From the NCBI RefSeq assembly GCF_019668465.1, contig NZ_AP024828.1, positions 3,658,001 through 3,722,000 of the forward strand: 64,000 nucleotides of DNA. Reading direction: 5' to 3'. The DNA comes from Mycobacterium senriense. GTDB lineage: Bacteria; Actinomycetota; Actinomycetes; Mycobacteriales; Mycobacteriaceae. This document shows, piece after piece, positions 9,943 to 21,200 of this stretch. How positions within the stretch are numbered: position 1 is the stretch's first letter; each line of letters starts with the position of its first letter. The notes beneath the pieces were generated by a model that was given only the letters and a program-made list of their open reading frames with translations, ran no database searches and had not been told where the DNA came from. The position numbers and the translations under genes are program-made.

Positions 9943-12843
9943 TTAGCTGGCGCTCACCGGCCGTCGCGCGTTGTCACCGCGCGGGTGCACCACTTGCGGC
10001 CACCAGAACCACCGTCCGAGCAGGGTGGCGATCGAGGGCATCAGCAACGTGCGCACGATCAACGTGTCGAGCAGCAGACCGATGCACACAGTGGACCCGA
10101 ACTGCCCGAGCACCCGCAGATCACTGCCCAGCATGGACGCCATGGTGAAGGCGAACACCAGACCCGCGGCCGTCACCACACCACCGGTGCCGGCCATCGA
10201 CCGGATGATGCCCGTCTTGAGCCCGCGATGGATCTCTTCGCGGAACCGGGACACCAGTAGCAGGTTGTAGTCCGATCCCACGGCCAACAGGATGATGACC
10301 GACAGCGCCAACACGATCCAGTGGATCCTGATGCCGAACAGATCCTGCCAAATCAACACCGACAGACCGAAAGACGCCGCGATCGAACTGGCCGCCGTGC
10401 CGACGATCACCAGTGCCGCCACCACGCTACGGGTCAACAGCAGCATGATCATGAAGATCAGCGTGAGGGCTGACACCACCGCGATCATCAGGTCGTATTT
10501 CTCGCCGTCGGCCATGTCCTTGAAGGTCGCGGCGGTTCCGCCCAGATACACCCGGGCGTCCGACAGTGAGGACTGCTTCAGCGCCTCCTGCGCGGCGGTG
10601 CGTTCGGCGTCGACGCGCGCGATGCCCTCCGGCGACATCGGATCGCCTTGGTGGGTGATGAAGAACCGCGCCGACTTACCGTCCGGCGACAGGAACATGC
10701 GAAGACCCGTCTGGAAGTCGGGATTATCAAAGGCTTCCGGCGGGAGGTAGAAGAAGTCGTCGTTCTTGGAGTTGTCGAAGCTTTGACCCATCACGATCGA
10801 GGTGTTGCTCATCGCCTCCATCTGGTTGATCATCGCCTTGAACGTCTGGTAGAGCGTCAGCGTGATGCCCCTGGTGGTCTTCAGTGTGGTGATCAGCGGC
10901 GGAAACAGCGCGTTCAGGTCATGGGTGGCGTTGGCGGTGTGCTGGATGTCAGCGGTGAGGTAGTGGAACTGTTCGGCGAGTTGGTCGAACCCATCGAACG
11001 TATCGAAGAGGGACCGCAGCCCGATGCACACCGGAATGTCGTAGCAGTGCTTCTCCCAGTACATGTAAGAGCGTATCGGCCGGAATGTGTCGTCGAAGTC
11101 CGCGATGTGGTCACGCAGGGTGTCGGTGATCTGCGAGGTGACCGCCGTGGTCTTCGCGCTGTCGTCGGCGGCGTGGGCCAGATCCAGTGACACCTCGTAC
11201 TGGCGTTGCGTGGTCTCGATCTGGGTCTGCAGGTCGTCCGCCATCCTCAGAATGTCGGCGATGCGCTCCTTGAGGAAGGCCATGTTCTGCATCGTCGTCT
11301 GGCTTTGCACGCTGTTCTGGAACGGAATCGAGCTGTGCTGAATTGGAATGCCCAGTGGCCGCGTGATGTCCTGGACCATGGCGATGCCGAGCGTGCGCAT
11401 CTCATTCTTGGCCACCCGGTCCAGCACCAACATGTCCGCCGGGTTGCGCATGTCATGGTCGGACTCGACCATCAGCAGGTCGGGGTTCATCCGTGCTTCG
11501 GAGAAATGCCGATTCGCGGCTTCTTGCCCCTGATTGGACGGGGCTGACAGCGGCAGGTAATGGCGGTCGTTGTAGCTCGTCTTGAAGCTGGGCAGGGCGA
11601 TCATGCCGACCATCACGATCGCGGCACTGACGGCCAAAATCGGTGCGGGCCAACGCACGACGGCGGTTCCCACCCGGCGCCACAGCCGCCCCCGCTTGGC
11701 CCGCTTTTCGAACATGTGGAAGCGGCTGCCGATGAATACGACCGCGGGGCCCAGGGTGAGTCCGGCAGCCACCACGACCAGCATGCCGATCGCCACCGGT
11801 GCACCCATGGTGTTGAACCAGGGCAGTCGAGCAAAACTCAGGCAGTAGGTGGCGCCGGCGATCGTCAGGCCGGAGCCCAGGACCACCGGGGCGACTCCCT
11901 TGAATGTGGTGTAGTAGGCGGTTTCTCGATCCTCGCCGGCGGCCAACGCTTCTTGATAGCGGCCGACGAGGAAGATGCCGTAGTCGGTTCCGGCGGCAAT
12001 CGCCAGCATGGTGAGGATGTTGGCGGCAAAGGTGGTGAGGCCAAATGCGTTGTTGTAGGCCAGAACCGCGACGACGCCGCGCGCGCACGCCAGCGCCACT
12101 AAGGTCATGAAGAGCTGGATCAGGGTGGTGGAGATGGACCGGTAGACCAGTAGCAACATGATCGCGATGGCACCCAGGGTGAACAGCGTGATCGTGGCCA
12201 GGCTGGCGTTGCCGATGATGTGCATGTCGTCGGAGAGCGCCGCGGGCCCGGTGACGTAGGTTTTGACGCCGGGCGGCGGCTTGTTCTCGTCGATCACCTT
12301 GTGGACGGCGTCCACGGAGTTGTTCGCCTGCGTGGTGCCCTGATTGCCGGCGAGGTTCACCTGTACGTACGCACTCTTGGCGTCGGCGCTCTGCGCGCCC
12401 GCGGCGGTGAGCCGGTCACCCCAGAAGTCCTGGATGTGCTGGATGTGCTTGGGATCCTGGCGCAGTTCTCGGATCAGCTTGTCGTAGTACTGGTGCGCGT
12501 CCTGGCCTAAGGGGTGCTGACCCTCCAGGACGATCATGACGGTGCTGTTGGAATCGAATTCGTGGAAGTTGTGGCCCAGGCGCATCATCGCCTTCATCGA
12601 CGGCGCGTCCAGCGGTGTCATCGGCGCCGAGTGCTGCTCGCCGACCACCTCCAGTCTGGGAACGATGACGTTCACCAGGACGGTGATGGCGACCCAGCCC
12701 AGAATGACCGGTATCGCGAAGATGCGGATCGCATGCGGAAGGTAGGGCCGGTGGCCGCGCTCGGCCTTAGGCAACCCCCGGGTTGTGATCGGGCCGGTGT
12801 CGGCCGCGCTCAGGTCGCGCTCGGTCTTGTTCACGTCGCTCAT
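9943..12843 (-). CDS. mmpL4: MmpL4/MmpL5-type RND transporter
   Basis: 966 residues, the length of the mycobacterial MmpL4/5 group. Each half begins with one membrane helix followed by a large periplasmic domain and a bundle of helices. The proton-relay Asp-Tyr pairs of the MmpL family are visible as GTDYGIFLVGRY in the first half and VGSDYNLLLVSRF in the second. The periplasmic region after the first bundle contains the heptad-rich coiled segment and the FRPIRSYMYWEKHCYDIPVC block seen in MmpL4/5. Family members export siderophores, lipids or drugs with an MmpS partner. The mmpS gene overlaps its start by 4 nt. Whether it serves siderophores or the neighbouring lipid cannot be read from sequence; the symbol means family, not proven orthology. 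Confidence 0.85.
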   Translation of the reverse strand: MSDVNKTERDLSAADTGPITTRGLPKAERGHRPYLPHAIRIFAIPVILGWVAITVLVNVIVPRLEVVGEQHSAPMTPLDAPSMKAMMRLGHNFHEFDSNSTVMIVLEGQHPLGQDAHQYYDKLIRELRQDPKHIQHIQDFWGDRLTAAGAQSADAKSAYVQVNLAGNQGTTQANNSVDAVHKVIDENKPPPGVKTYVTGPAALSDDMHIIGNASLATITLFTLGAIAIMLLLVYRSISTTLIQLFMTLVALACARGVVAVLAYNNAFGLTTFAANILTMLAIAAGTDYGIFLVGRYQEALAAGEDRETAYYTTFKGVAPVVLGSGLTIAGATYCLSFARLPWFNTMGAPVAIGMLVVVAAGLTLGPAVVFIGSRFHMFEKRAKRGRLWRRVGTAVVRWPAPILAVSAAIVMVGMIALPSFKTSYNDRHYLPLSAPSNQGQEAANRHFSEARMNPDLLMVESDHDMRNPADMLVLDRVAKNEMRTLGIAMVQDITRPLGIPIQHSSIPFQNSVQSQTTMQNMAFLKERIADILRMADDLQTQIETTQRQYEVSLDLAHAADDSAKTTAVTSQITDTLRDHIADFDDTFRPIRSYMYWEKHCYDIPVCIGLRSLFDTFDGFDQLAEQFHYLTADIQHTANATHDLNALFPPLITTLKTTRGITLTLYQTFKAMINQMEAMSNTSIVMGQSFDNSKNDDFFYLPPEAFDNPDFQTGLRMFLSPDGKSARFFITHQGDPMSPEGIARVDAERTAAQEALKQSSLSDARVYLGGTAATFKDMADGEKYDLMIAVVSALTLIFMIMLLLTRSVVAALVIVGTAASSIAASFGLSVLIWQDLFGIRIHWIVLALSVIILLAVGSDYNLLLVSRFREEIHRGLKTGIIRSMAGTGGVVTAAGLVFAFTMASMLGSDLRVLGQFGSTVCIGLLLDTLIVRTLLMPSIATLLGRWFWWPQVVHPRGDNARRPVSAS

Positions 12844-13307
12844 GCGGACTTCACCAGGCAGAAGGTCTGGGCATTATGGCCGTCGGAGTTTTGTTGTTCG
12901 CGGACGACGCCGTCCACGGTGATCTTGCAGGCGATCGTGCTGCCATCGCTCTGCGCCATGATGTTGGCGCTCACCGAGGGCAACGTGGTCGAGATCGTGG
13001 CCGACCAGGGCAGCGGGGCGTTGTTGACCTGGTGCGTGTTGGCGTTCTCATCCCAGTAGTTGATGTTTGCCGTGGTGCCCGGCGAGCCCGAGATTTCATA
13101 GACGACGACTTTCGGGTTGAACTGCACGATTTCGATACCCTTGCCGGCGTTCGCGTTGAGATCCTCCGAGCCGAAAATCCTGTGCAGCCGCGACACGATC
13201 AGTGCCGACAGCGCCAATACGACCACCAGCAGCAGCGGGATCCATCCTTGTTTCAACACGCGGATCAACAGGCCGGGGCGGGGACCTGAGTTTAGACTAG
13301 CCACCAC
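12840..13307 (-). CDS. mmpS4: MmpS accessory protein
   Basis: About 155 residues: a short cytoplasmic N-terminus, one membrane helix (WIPLLLVVVLALSALIV) and an extracytoplasmic beta-rich domain with two cysteines (IACKITVDG and AQTFCLVKSA), as in MmpS4/MmpS5. It couples to the MmpL encoded directly downstream (4-nt overlap). The GTG at 13307 is preferred because a GGAAGG lies 7 nt upstream. A TTG at 13334 would add ten unlikely residues. No TetR-type repressor of the Rv0678 kind is adjacent. Confidence 0.85.
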   Translation of the reverse strand: MVASLNSGPRPGLLIRVLKQGWIPLLLVVVLALSALIVSRLHRIFGSEDLNANAGKGIEIVQFNPKVVVYEISGSPGTTANINYWDENANTHQVNNAPLPWSATISTTLPSVSANIMAQSDGSTIACKITVDGVVREQQNSDGHNAQTFCLVKSA

Positions 13308-13374
13308 CTGACCGCCTTCCGCAAAGCTCACCAACCGTCGCCGACGACACCAATGTCAACGGAACATTTGCTCA

Positions 13375-13389
13375 GTTAGGGATACTAAC
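13375..13389. promoter_or_regulatory. Inverted repeat upstream of mmpS, weak IdeR-box resemblance
   Basis: GTTAG and CTAAC form a perfect 5-bp inverted repeat around a 5-nt spacer, and a further TTAG follows at 13391-13394. The TTAG/CTAA composition recalls the mycobacterial iron box, but the spacing is one base short of the 19-bp consensus, so iron control is only a possibility. It lies 68 bp upstream of the mmpS start in the divergent gap between mmpS and the DapB-like gene. Confidence 0.3.
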
Positions 13390-13448
13390 CTTAGTGCACG
13401 CAAGCGTTCCTCCCGGGGCCCGACAAGTTGTGGCGAACGGCATAGCCG

Positions 13449-14507
13449 CTAGTCAGCGAGGCGACCGGTGACCGGCGGCAGATCCGCCAGTGTCACGATC
13501 CCGGGTGCGGCGGCCACCACCGCCGGGACGGCGTTGGTAACCGGCATCGCGGTGTAAATCATTCCCAGTCCCATGAACCCGGGCTCCGTCCAATCCTTGG
13601 GCGGCAGGCAGTGCAACACGGTGCGCATGTTGGGCAGCCCGAACACCTGGATGACGTGGCCATGCTCGAGTGGTTTGGGTGGGACGACGTGACTGCCCAT
13701 GGTCCAGTTGAACCCGACGCTGACGACGTTGCGATCGCCGACCCAGCCGCGGTGGTACCCGTAGACGCTGCCGACCGTTCCGGCGGGAATCTTCATGAAG
13801 CCCAGATCGGAATCGCCCGTGGCCGCGGTGAACGTGACATCGAAGGTGATCTTGTCCAGCTTCGCCCCGATCGCGTCGGCCATCATCGCGGCCGATTCGG
13901 CGAAGACCTCGCTTTCCCTCCGGACGTTTTCGGCCAGGCCCGGGGTATCGGGATCTTGCGAAAACCCCATGGCCGTCTGGGTTTCCGCCGACTCGTAGGT
14001 CGAGCAGTCGACGGATTCGGTGATCCGGATCTCGTCGACGCGCTCGCACGAGGCGGACAGCACCATGCCCACCATGTTCGTCATGCCCGGGTGGGCGCCG
14101 CTGCCGAAGATCGTCGAATTGCCCTTCTGGCAGGCGTCCTCGATGCGCTTGCGATCCTGCGGTGTCTGCTTGCCGCCGGTGATCCACGCCGCGCTGGTGC
14201 ACACGTTGACTCCCGATTCCAGCAGCCGCACCAATTCATCGATGTTGGGCCACAACGGGTTGTAGCAACACGCGTCGGCGCCCAGGGCCAGCAGCGCGTC
14301 GATGTCGTTCGTCGCCCGCACCCCGGTCGGCTCGGGCCAGCCCGCCAGGTCGGCGGCGTCGACGCCCACCTTGTCCGCGCCGTGCGCATACACCCCGGCC
14401 AGTTCGAGGTCGGGCCGTCCGATGATGGCGTGCAGCGAACGACGACCGATGTTGCCGGTCGTCCACTGGATCACCCGCAGCGGACGGTCTGGACTGGTCG
14501 TTTCCAT
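13449..14507 (-). CDS. DapB-like NAD(P)-dependent oxidoreductase
   Basis: 352 residues. The N-terminus has a Rossmann motif, RVIQWTTGNIGRRSL, as in a group of mycobacterial proteins annotated as dihydrodipicolinate-reductase-like or amine-dehydrogenase-like (for example Rv0926c). The middle part carries GSGAHPGMTN and a conserved ITESVDCSTYESAE segment. Substrate unknown; it is too divergent and in the wrong context for lysine synthesis. The ATG at 14507 has an AAAGGAG 6 nt upstream, so it is chosen over an in-frame GTG/ATG further up. It sits between the mmpS/mmpL pair and the trehalose-lipid genes, all on the minus strand, and could belong to either unit. Confidence 0.75.
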   Translation of the reverse strand: METTSPDRPLRVIQWTTGNIGRRSLHAIIGRPDLELAGVYAHGADKVGVDAADLAGWPEPTGVRATNDIDALLALGADACCYNPLWPNIDELVRLLESGVNVCTSAAWITGGKQTPQDRKRIEDACQKGNSTIFGSGAHPGMTNMVGMVLSASCERVDEIRITESVDCSTYESAETQTAMGFSQDPDTPGLAENVRRESEVFAESAAMMADAIGAKLDKITFDVTFTAATGDSDLGFMKIPAGTVGSVYGYHRGWVGDRNVVSVGFNWTMGSHVVPPKPLEHGHVIQVFGLPNMRTVLHCLPPKDWTEPGFMGLGMIYTAMPVTNAVPAVVAAAPGIVTLADLPPVTGRLAD

Positions 14508-14575
14508 GCGGGCTCCTTTGCGGTGCGATTGACTCATTATGTTCAACCCCGGCCCACGTGCCCGCGAACCGGGAG

Positions 14576-15226
14576 TCAAAGCCCGGCCGTGCCGGCCGCG
14601 AGGAACAGACAGCCGACCGCGGCAAGCGAAAGCGCGACTTCGCGGCGGCGACGCGATCGAATCCAGTTGTGCAACGCTTTCATCGACCTGGCGGTTACCT
14701 CGGGCGCCAGTAGATAGGCCAACAGCGGAACCTCCACGAGCGCGAAGGCCACGATATTGAACATCAACAGCACTGCGACCTGCGTCAGGGCCGCAGCGCC
14801 CGAGGCCAGTATGACGGCTAGCGCGGCAAGATAATCGACCGACGGTAGCGCGATGCTGAGTCCGGCGATCCCCGCGACCGACAGCGAGTGCCCCCGCAGA
14901 AACCGTCGGCCCGGCGTCGCCAATCTTGCCGGGCGCGAGCCCAATCGTCCGGGGATGTCCACGGCCACAGCCACAGCGACCACCAGCGCCAGCAACCCGA
15001 TCAGGATCTGAACCCTCGGCACTGTGAAGTAGGTGGACCCGGTCAGTCCGCGCCGAAGCAAGAACAAGACCACCAGGCCCACCGTCATTCCCATCGCGTA
15101 ACCGCCCGACAGGAACGCGAGCAATTGCAGCACCGGTCGGGGCCTGTTCAGCATGAGCACCGTCATGCCGATGCGGAAAGGTTCGACACTGACCGCGACG
15201 GCCATTACCAGGACAGTGATCAACAT
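14576..15226 (-). CDS. Gap/Sap-like integral membrane protein
   Basis: 216 residues with about six hydrophobic helices, beginning MLITVLVMAVAVSVEPFRIG, with a cytoplasmic basic segment near residues 90-100. It belongs to the Gap family (GPL addressing protein; Sap/Rv3821 in the sulfolipid locus), small membrane proteins needed for glycolipid transport to the surface. Its position 30 bp after the fadD gene, on the same strand, parallels the sulfolipid locus and supports a role in export of the lipid made by this cluster. No non-ribosomal peptide synthetase is nearby, so a glycopeptidolipid role is not supported. Confidence 0.8.
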   Translation of the reverse strand: MLITVLVMAVAVSVEPFRIGMTVLMLNRPRPVLQLLAFLSGGYAMGMTVGLVVLFLLRRGLTGSTYFTVPRVQILIGLLALVVAVAVAVDIPGRLGSRPARLATPGRRFLRGHSLSVAGIAGLSIALPSVDYLAALAVILASGAAALTQVAVLLMFNIVAFALVEVPLLAYLLAPEVTARSMKALHNWIRSRRRREVALSLAAVGCLFLAAGTAGL

Positions 15227-15256
15227 TGATACGGCCGCATCCCCGCCACTGGCTGG

Positions 15257-17005
15257 TCAGGCATCCAGCCGGACGAACTGCTCCTGTCGGTACTGCTCGA
15301 TACAGGCGGCGCGGCGGATCTTGCCGCTTGTAGTGGTGGGAATCGATCCGGGCGGCACCAGGACGAGGTCCCCGACGTTCAAGCCGTGCGCATTGGCTAT
15401 CGCGGAGGTGACATTGCTTTTGACGCCGGTGAACCAGTGCGTCGTCTCCTCGTCGGAGTCGCCTCGCTTTTTGACCTCGATGATGGTGACCAACTTCTCG
15501 GTACTGTTCAGCGGAACCGATATCGCCGCGACCCGGCCGCGGGTGATCTCTTGGATCGTCGCCTCGATGTCCTCGGGGTAATGGTTACGCCCCTGGATGA
15601 TCAGCAGATCCTTGATGCGGCCGACAATGAACAGCTCGTCCTCGAAGATGAAGCCCTGGTCGCCGGTTCTCAGCCAGGGCCCTTCGGGCGTGCCCGGCGA
15701 CGGGTCGACGAGTGTTGCGCCGAAGCAGCGCTGATCCTCCGGCGATTTGCGCCAGTAGCCGTCGGCCACGTTATCGCCATGCAGCCATATCTCGCCTATC
15801 GAGCCCTGCGGGCGCTCACGGTTTGTGTCGCAGTCGACGATCCGCAGCGTCGGTGAGTGCGGCACTCTGTATTTGACCAGCGCGCTGCCGGTCCCGGCCG
15901 CACATCGCTGAGCGCGGCCGGCGGCAAGCGCCGCGACATCGAAATGAACCGTGCCCGATGAATCGCTCCAGGTGCCGGCCGCCGCGAAGACGGTTGCCTC
16001 CGCCAAGCCGTACGACGGACGCACCATATGGTCATGAAAGTTGAAGTGCGCAAACCTATCAACGAAACGTTGCAGCGTGGCCGGCTCGACCCGTTCGGCA
16101 CCGCTGATGATGCCCAGCACACCGGAGAGGTCGAGCCCGGCCAGGTCGTTGTCGGTGGTTTTGCGGGCGGCCAAGTCGAAGGCGAAATTGGGCGCCGCTG
16201 ACCACGCATGAGGGCTGCCGGCCAACGATCGCACCCATCGAGCCGGCCGCTCCAAAAACGAGATCGGACTACTCAGCTCGCCGCGGTAGCCGCCCAGGAT
16301 CGGGGCGCAGACCCCCAGCACCAAACCCATGTCGTGGTAAAACGGCAACCACGAGACAATCGTCAAATCTGATGGGGCTTTGACCTGGGAATCCGCGAAG
16401 AAGCCCCGCATCAACTGCTCGAAATTCACCCGCAGGTTGCGGTGTGAGATCATCACGCCGGTTGGCTGCCGTGTTGATCCCGAGCTGTACTGCAAATACG
16501 CCGTGCTGGGCAAACCGGCCGTCCGAACGCTTGTTCCGCCATCGACGTCCAGGTTCAGTGAATCGATTTCGACGATCTTGGGAACAGCGTCCAGGCGTGC
16601 TTTATCAACGTATTCGGTGATATCTTCCGCGACCTCGGACGTTACGAGAACAACCGAGGGCGACGTATCGGCGAGGACCCCGCTTACCCGCTCATGACTC
16701 GAGCCCCGGTGCGGCAACGGAAGCGGCACGGCGATGAGCCCAGCCTGCATGGATCCCAAGAAGGCCACGAGGTAGTCGAGGCTCTGGGGAGCCAGGATCA
16801 CCGCCCGGTCTCCGACGGACCCGTGCAGGCGAAGTTCGCGTGCCAGGTTCAGTGTTCGGCGCGACAACTGCGCCCACGTGAGGCTCTCAGGAACACCCTC
16901 CCACGCGTCGTCGTAATTGGTGAACGTGAACGCTATGTCGTTGGGCCGCAGGCTGGCACGCCCGTGCAGCATCGAGAGAACGGAGGGCTCGGGCATAGGC
17001 GTCAC
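15257..17005 (-). CDS. fadD23: Fatty acyl-AMP ligase (FadD23 type)
   Basis: 582 residues of the acyl-adenylating superfamily. The adenylate-forming loop [16 protein letters not shown], the LRTGDQGF motif and the C-terminal catalytic lysine in TTSGKIRRA are visible. Length and layout ([14 protein letters not shown]) match FAALs, which make acyl-AMP and load it on a partner PKS, rather than acyl-CoA ligases. It should prime the bimodular PKS of this cluster. The start is either the GTG at 17005 or the ATG at 16996; both read into [10 protein letters not shown]. It is 45 bp from the PE-PPE-domain gene and probably in one operon running from papA3 to the Gap-like gene. Confidence 0.85.
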   Translation of the reverse strand: MTPMPEPSVLSMLHGRASLRPNDIAFTFTNYDDAWEGVPESLTWAQLSRRTLNLARELRLHGSVGDRAVILAPQSLDYLVAFLGSMQAGLIAVPLPLPHRGSSHERVSGVLADTSPSVVLVTSEVAEDITEYVDKARLDAVPKIVEIDSLNLDVDGGTSVRTAGLPSTAYLQYSSGSTRQPTGVMISHRNLRVNFEQLMRGFFADSQVKAPSDLTIVSWLPFYHDMGLVLGVCAPILGGYRGELSSPISFLERPARWVRSLAGSPHAWSAAPNFAFDLAARKTTDNDLAGLDLSGVLGIISGAERVEPATLQRFVDRFAHFNFHDHMVRPSYGLAEATVFAAAGTWSDSSGTVHFDVAALAAGRAQRCAAGTGSALVKYRVPHSPTLRIVDCDTNRERPQGSIGEIWLHGDNVADGYWRKSPEDQRCFGATLVDPSPGTPEGPWLRTGDQGFIFEDELFIVGRIKDLLIIQGRNHYPEDIEATIQEITRGRVAAISVPLNSTEKLVTIIEVKKRGDSDEETTHWFTGVKSNVTSAIANAHGLNVGDLVLVPPGSIPTTTSGKIRRAACIEQYRQEQFVRLDA

Positions 17006-17050
17006 TTCACGTCCGTACTGATAGTCGATTAGTCGATTGCGGGCTCGGGA

Positions 17051-18178
17051 TCAGGGCGCGGCTTCGCCTGCGCCGTGCGAAATCACGGACATCGCACCGC
17101 TGAGGATCTGTGAGAACGGATCAGCGCCGCCGCCGAAGGTCGCCTGGTTGGCCGGCGCGGTGACGGCCGCTGGGTCGAAGCCGTGCACGGGGTCCACCTG
17201 AACCGGAGCGGTCGCCGGGTCGTCGTTTCGCGAATAGCCGGCGTTCACCCGGGGAGTCAGGATCGCGTCGAGCTTGTTCAGCGTGTCCTCCGGGATCCCG
17301 ATGTAGGCCAGCGGCATGACCAGCGGAAGGTGCTTTTCCGGGACCATGATCGTGGTGATTTTGGCGCCCCGGGAGTTGACCGTTGTTCTGATGTTTTGCG
17401 GCGGCACCATGCTCGGGTTCGTGAAGGCCACCGCGGTGTGACCTGTGGCGAGACCCAGCAGCGTGTTGGCGAGAGCGAACAAGTTGTCGGGCCGGTCGGG
17501 GAAGTCCGCAATCGAGTCGTACGCCGCCACGAACTTATCGGTGTCGTACTGGCTCTCGTACGGCGGTGGCATGCGGTAGTCGAGTGCGGGGACAACGCTG
17601 CCGACCGGGAACATAGCGCTCAGGAAACTCTGGCCGAAGGCGTGCTGCCCGATCGGGTCGCCGAATGTTGCGAAGTTCAGCTTGTCCGGCGGGGGAGCGG
17701 TCGGGTCATTGGACAGTCGGGCCTGCTCGCCGTCGACCACGAACCCGCCCTCGGACAAGCCGATCGCCGTGCCGGGGCGACCGGTGGTGCGGATCGCCGC
17801 GTCGAGATTGTTGATGCCCTCGTCGACCGACTCGCCCACGCTGGGGCCGTCCATCCCCAGGCCGGGGAAGGATTCATCGAGCTTGCCGATGCCCGGGAAG
17901 AGTCGCTCCAGGACGTGCCCCTGCACCTGACCGGCCGGGTAGCGAACGATTTGGCGCTGCTGGCCCGGGAACCACTCCGCGCCCTCCATCCGGATGTATT
18001 GGTCGTAGGGGATGCCCAGTACATGAGCGCCTCCGAGGGCGTAGGCGGTCTGGTCGCCCGGCGCCCCGGGAGTCGGCGGTCCGCCGATTGGCGTGTCAGC
18101 CGTCGCAGTGCCGATGCCGAAATACCCTGCGCCACTTACGGTTAACAGCGCCGTAACTCCTGCGAGTAGTTGCTTCAT
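17051..18178 (-). CDS. Secreted PE-PPE-domain acyltransferase/hydrolase of the TPP pathway
   Basis: 375 residues. A signal peptide ([16 protein letters not shown], then hydrophobic to ATA near residue 27) leads into a PE-PPE (alpha/beta hydrolase) domain. The nucleophile elbow reads GLSEGG with Ser142. Relatives are the PE gene of the TPP locus and Chp1/Chp2 in M. tuberculosis, which transfer acyl chains between acyltrehaloses outside the membrane. The ATG at 18178 follows AGGAG by 5 nt and gives a clean signal peptide; an in-frame extension to 18457 reads into mmpL10 and is rejected. It is 53 bp after mmpL10. Despite the domain name it lacks the ordinary N-terminal PE module. Confidence 0.82.
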   Translation of the reverse strand: MKQLLAGVTALLTVSGAGYFGIGTATADTPIGGPPTPGAPGDQTAYALGGAHVLGIPYDQYIRMEGAEWFPGQQRQIVRYPAGQVQGHVLERLFPGIGKLDESFPGLGMDGPSVGESVDEGINNLDAAIRTTGRPGTAIGLSEGGFVVDGEQARLSNDPTAPPPDKLNFATFGDPIGQHAFGQSFLSAMFPVGSVVPALDYRMPPPYESQYDTDKFVAAYDSIADFPDRPDNLFALANTLLGLATGHTAVAFTNPSMVPPQNIRTTVNSRGAKITTIMVPEKHLPLVMPLAYIGIPEDTLNKLDAILTPRVNAGYSRNDDPATAPVQVDPVHGFDPAAVTAPANQATFGGGADPFSQILSGAMSVISHGAGEAAP

Positions 18179-18231
18179 CCCTACTCCTGACCCTTCGGCT
18201 TCTCTAGTCTCACATACAACATGGGTGTGTG

Positions 18232-21200
18232 CTAACAGGGCTCTGGTTCGGTGTGTCCGACCGCTGTTCGCGACGGTGCCCGCCTCGAGGCCCGCCCTCG
18301 GCTCATTCGTGACGGCCACCAGTTCGCCCGCCCCGCCAGCGCAGCGATGGCGGGAACCGTGATGGTGCGCACCAAGAAGGTGTCCAGCAAAATTCCCACA
18401 CCGATCACGAAACCGCCTTGGATCACGGTGCCGATGCTGGAGAACAGGAGGCCGCACATGGACGCGGCGAAGATCAGACCCGCCGCAGTGATCACGCCCC
18501 CTGTCGAACTCAGGGTGCGGATGATGCCGTAACGCATGCTGTGCGGAGACTCGTCACGCATTCGCGAGACGAGCAGCATGTTGTAGTCGGCTCCCACCGC
18601 GACCAACACCACGAATGCCAGTGGCGGCACACTCCAATGCAATTGCTGGCCGAGCAGGAATTGAAACACCAGAACGCCGATGCCCACCGCCGACAGATAC
18701 GAAATGACCACGGTGGCAACGAGATACAGCGGCGCGACAATCGCGCGTAGCAGCGCGATCAACGTTAGTAGCACGACGAGGAGGGTTACCGCGATGATGA
18801 ACCGGATGTCGTGTTGATAGTAGTCCCGCGTGTCCTTGAGCCCGGCGGTGTATCCCGCCATCGATACGGTGGCGTCCGCCAACGCGGTATTGGGTTGGGC
18901 TCCCCGGGCGGACGCGGTGATCGCATTGACCTGATCCATGGCTTCGGTGCTGAAGGGATTGAGTTTGGTCTGGACCAGGTACCGCACCGAGTGGCCGTCT
19001 GGTGAAATGAACACCTTGGCCGCCTCCTGGAATCCCGGCAGATGCAGCAGCTGAGCCGGGATATTGAACCCTGCCATCGCCGGACGCGCCGCGTCATGTT
19101 TCAGCGACAACAAAAACGCGGCCGACTCGCTGAGCCCCGCGCCCAGCTGCTTGACCTTGTCGATGAGTTGAGCCACCGCGTCGGCCACCTGCCGGCTCCC
19201 ACCGGCGAGCTGGTCTGCGCCGCTTTGCAGCGTGTTCAGATTTGTCTGCAGGCCGCCGGGTCGGTCCATCCCCATGGAATGCAGCACGTCGCTGAGCTTC
19301 GCGAATGCGCTACGCAGGCGGTCTGTCGACGCTTTCAGGGCCCGCTTGTCCGGATACTCCTGCAGTTGATGAGACAAGTCATTGATCGCGTCGAGGTCTG
19401 CTTGATCGCGCGCACCTACCAGCTGCTCGAACGTCCCCCGCGTGGCGCTGCACGACGAGTCGGCATCGCAGACCGGGTTGCCCTGCAGCGCTGTCAGAAC
19501 CGGGCCTATCCAGGCAAACATGTTCTTGGCGGCCGAGAAATTCCAACCCATCGCATTGCTGAGCGAGTTGACGTGGTCGACGAGTCGGGCTGCGATATCA
19601 ACCTCTTCGACCAGCGCGTTGCCGCTGTACTGGTTCTTCGTCGATGAGAAGGCACCCTCCAGTTCGCGCACGCTCGCGGCGAGCTGGTTGACCTGGCCCC
19701 GGACATCGCCGAGGTTGTCGGCCAGCGTGCCGGCCCCCTCGGTCAGCCGGTTGAGGTCATTGGTTTGGTCGTTGATCATCTTGGACCCGCCGGCCAGAAG
19801 GCTGCCGATTGCGCCTGCCTGATAGGTGGCTCTGAATTGTTCCGGCACATTTCCGGTGGGGCGGGTGATGCCGCTGACGGCACTGACATTCGGCAGCTGG
19901 CTGACGCGATCCGCCATCTGTTCCAAGTCCGCAAGGGCCTGCGGCGTGCGAAGGTCATGCGGCGACTGGACCAGGATGTATTCCGGAATGGACTGATTCA
20001 CGGGAAAATGGCGATCCAGCGCGGCGTAGCCGATGGAGCTCGGCGCAGACGGCCGCAGGGCCTTGCGGTCGTCGTAGTTGTAGCGCACCAAGCTCGCGCA
20101 GCTGGCCAGGATGATCAGGACAAGCACACTGGCAACCAGATGTGCCCTCGGCCGGCGCACAATGCGTATGCCGGAACGCCGCCAGAACCGAGCGGTCAGT
20201 TCACGTCGGGGCTTGATCCAACCACGTGGTCCGGCGAGCACCATGATCGCCGGCAAGAGCGTCACTGCGGCCAGAAATGCGACGCCGATCCCGATTGCCG
20301 AGGAGATTCCGACCGTTTTGAACACGCCCATCCGGGCGAAGCTGATGAGGAGAAAGGTGATGCCCATGGTGCTGGCCGACGCAGTGATCACTTTCCCGAT
20401 CGAGATCAGAGCCTTCTTCACCGCCTGATCGAAATCGTCTCCCGACCGCAAATAGTCGTGGTAGCGACTGATGAGAAAGACGGCGTAGTCGGTTCCGGCG
20501 CCAGCCATGATCGCGCTCAGGAACACGATGGATTGGTTCGAGACCCCCGAGCCGGTCAGTTGCGAGTAGCCCGCCACCGCGGACTCGGCGATAATCAGGG
20601 ACAACCCGATCGTCATCAACGGCAGCAGCATCGTGACCGCGCTGCGGTAAACCAGCAGCAGGACGATGAGCACCAGAACAGCGATCGCCAGCTCGATCGG
20701 AAGCCGATCCCGATCGCCCGCGACGGTAAGATCGGCGACGGTCGCAGCGGGACCGGTGAGGTTCACAGTCAGCGGTGTTCCGGTCGGATTATTCTGCAGC
20801 GTTCGTTTGACGATGTCGCTGATCCGGTTGAAGGCGGCGTACGACTGTGGGGTGCCCAGCTCGCCCGCAACGCCGACCGGCAGCACCCAAGCTTTGTGGT
20901 CCTTGCTGGTCACGACCGGACGCAAAGGCGGCGCGCTGATGAAATCCTGCAACATCACGACGTCTCGCGTGTCCGCGCGCAGCGCGGTCACCAACTTGCC
21001 GTAAGTGGCCTCGTCGGCGGGGCCTAGGCCCTTCTCATCGCTCAGGGCCACCAACAGGAGGTCGTCGGAGCCCGATTCGTGAAACGCCTCGGTCATCTTG
21101 TGGGCGGTGACACTGGACGGTGCATTATTCGGCAAGATAGCGAGCGGATGCTTTTGCGCCATCTCGTTGAGGGATGGGAATGTCAGTGGCAGGGCGACCG

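Noticed and set aside
13375..13394. True IdeR iron box upstream of mmpS
   Set aside because: The TTAG and CTAA elements do not fit the 19-bp spacing; kept only as a weak inverted repeat.
9943..15226. Glycopeptidolipid cluster (mmpS4/mmpL4/gap)
   Set aside because: No mps1/mps2 non-ribosomal peptide synthetases, methyltransferases or rhamnosyltransferases are present.
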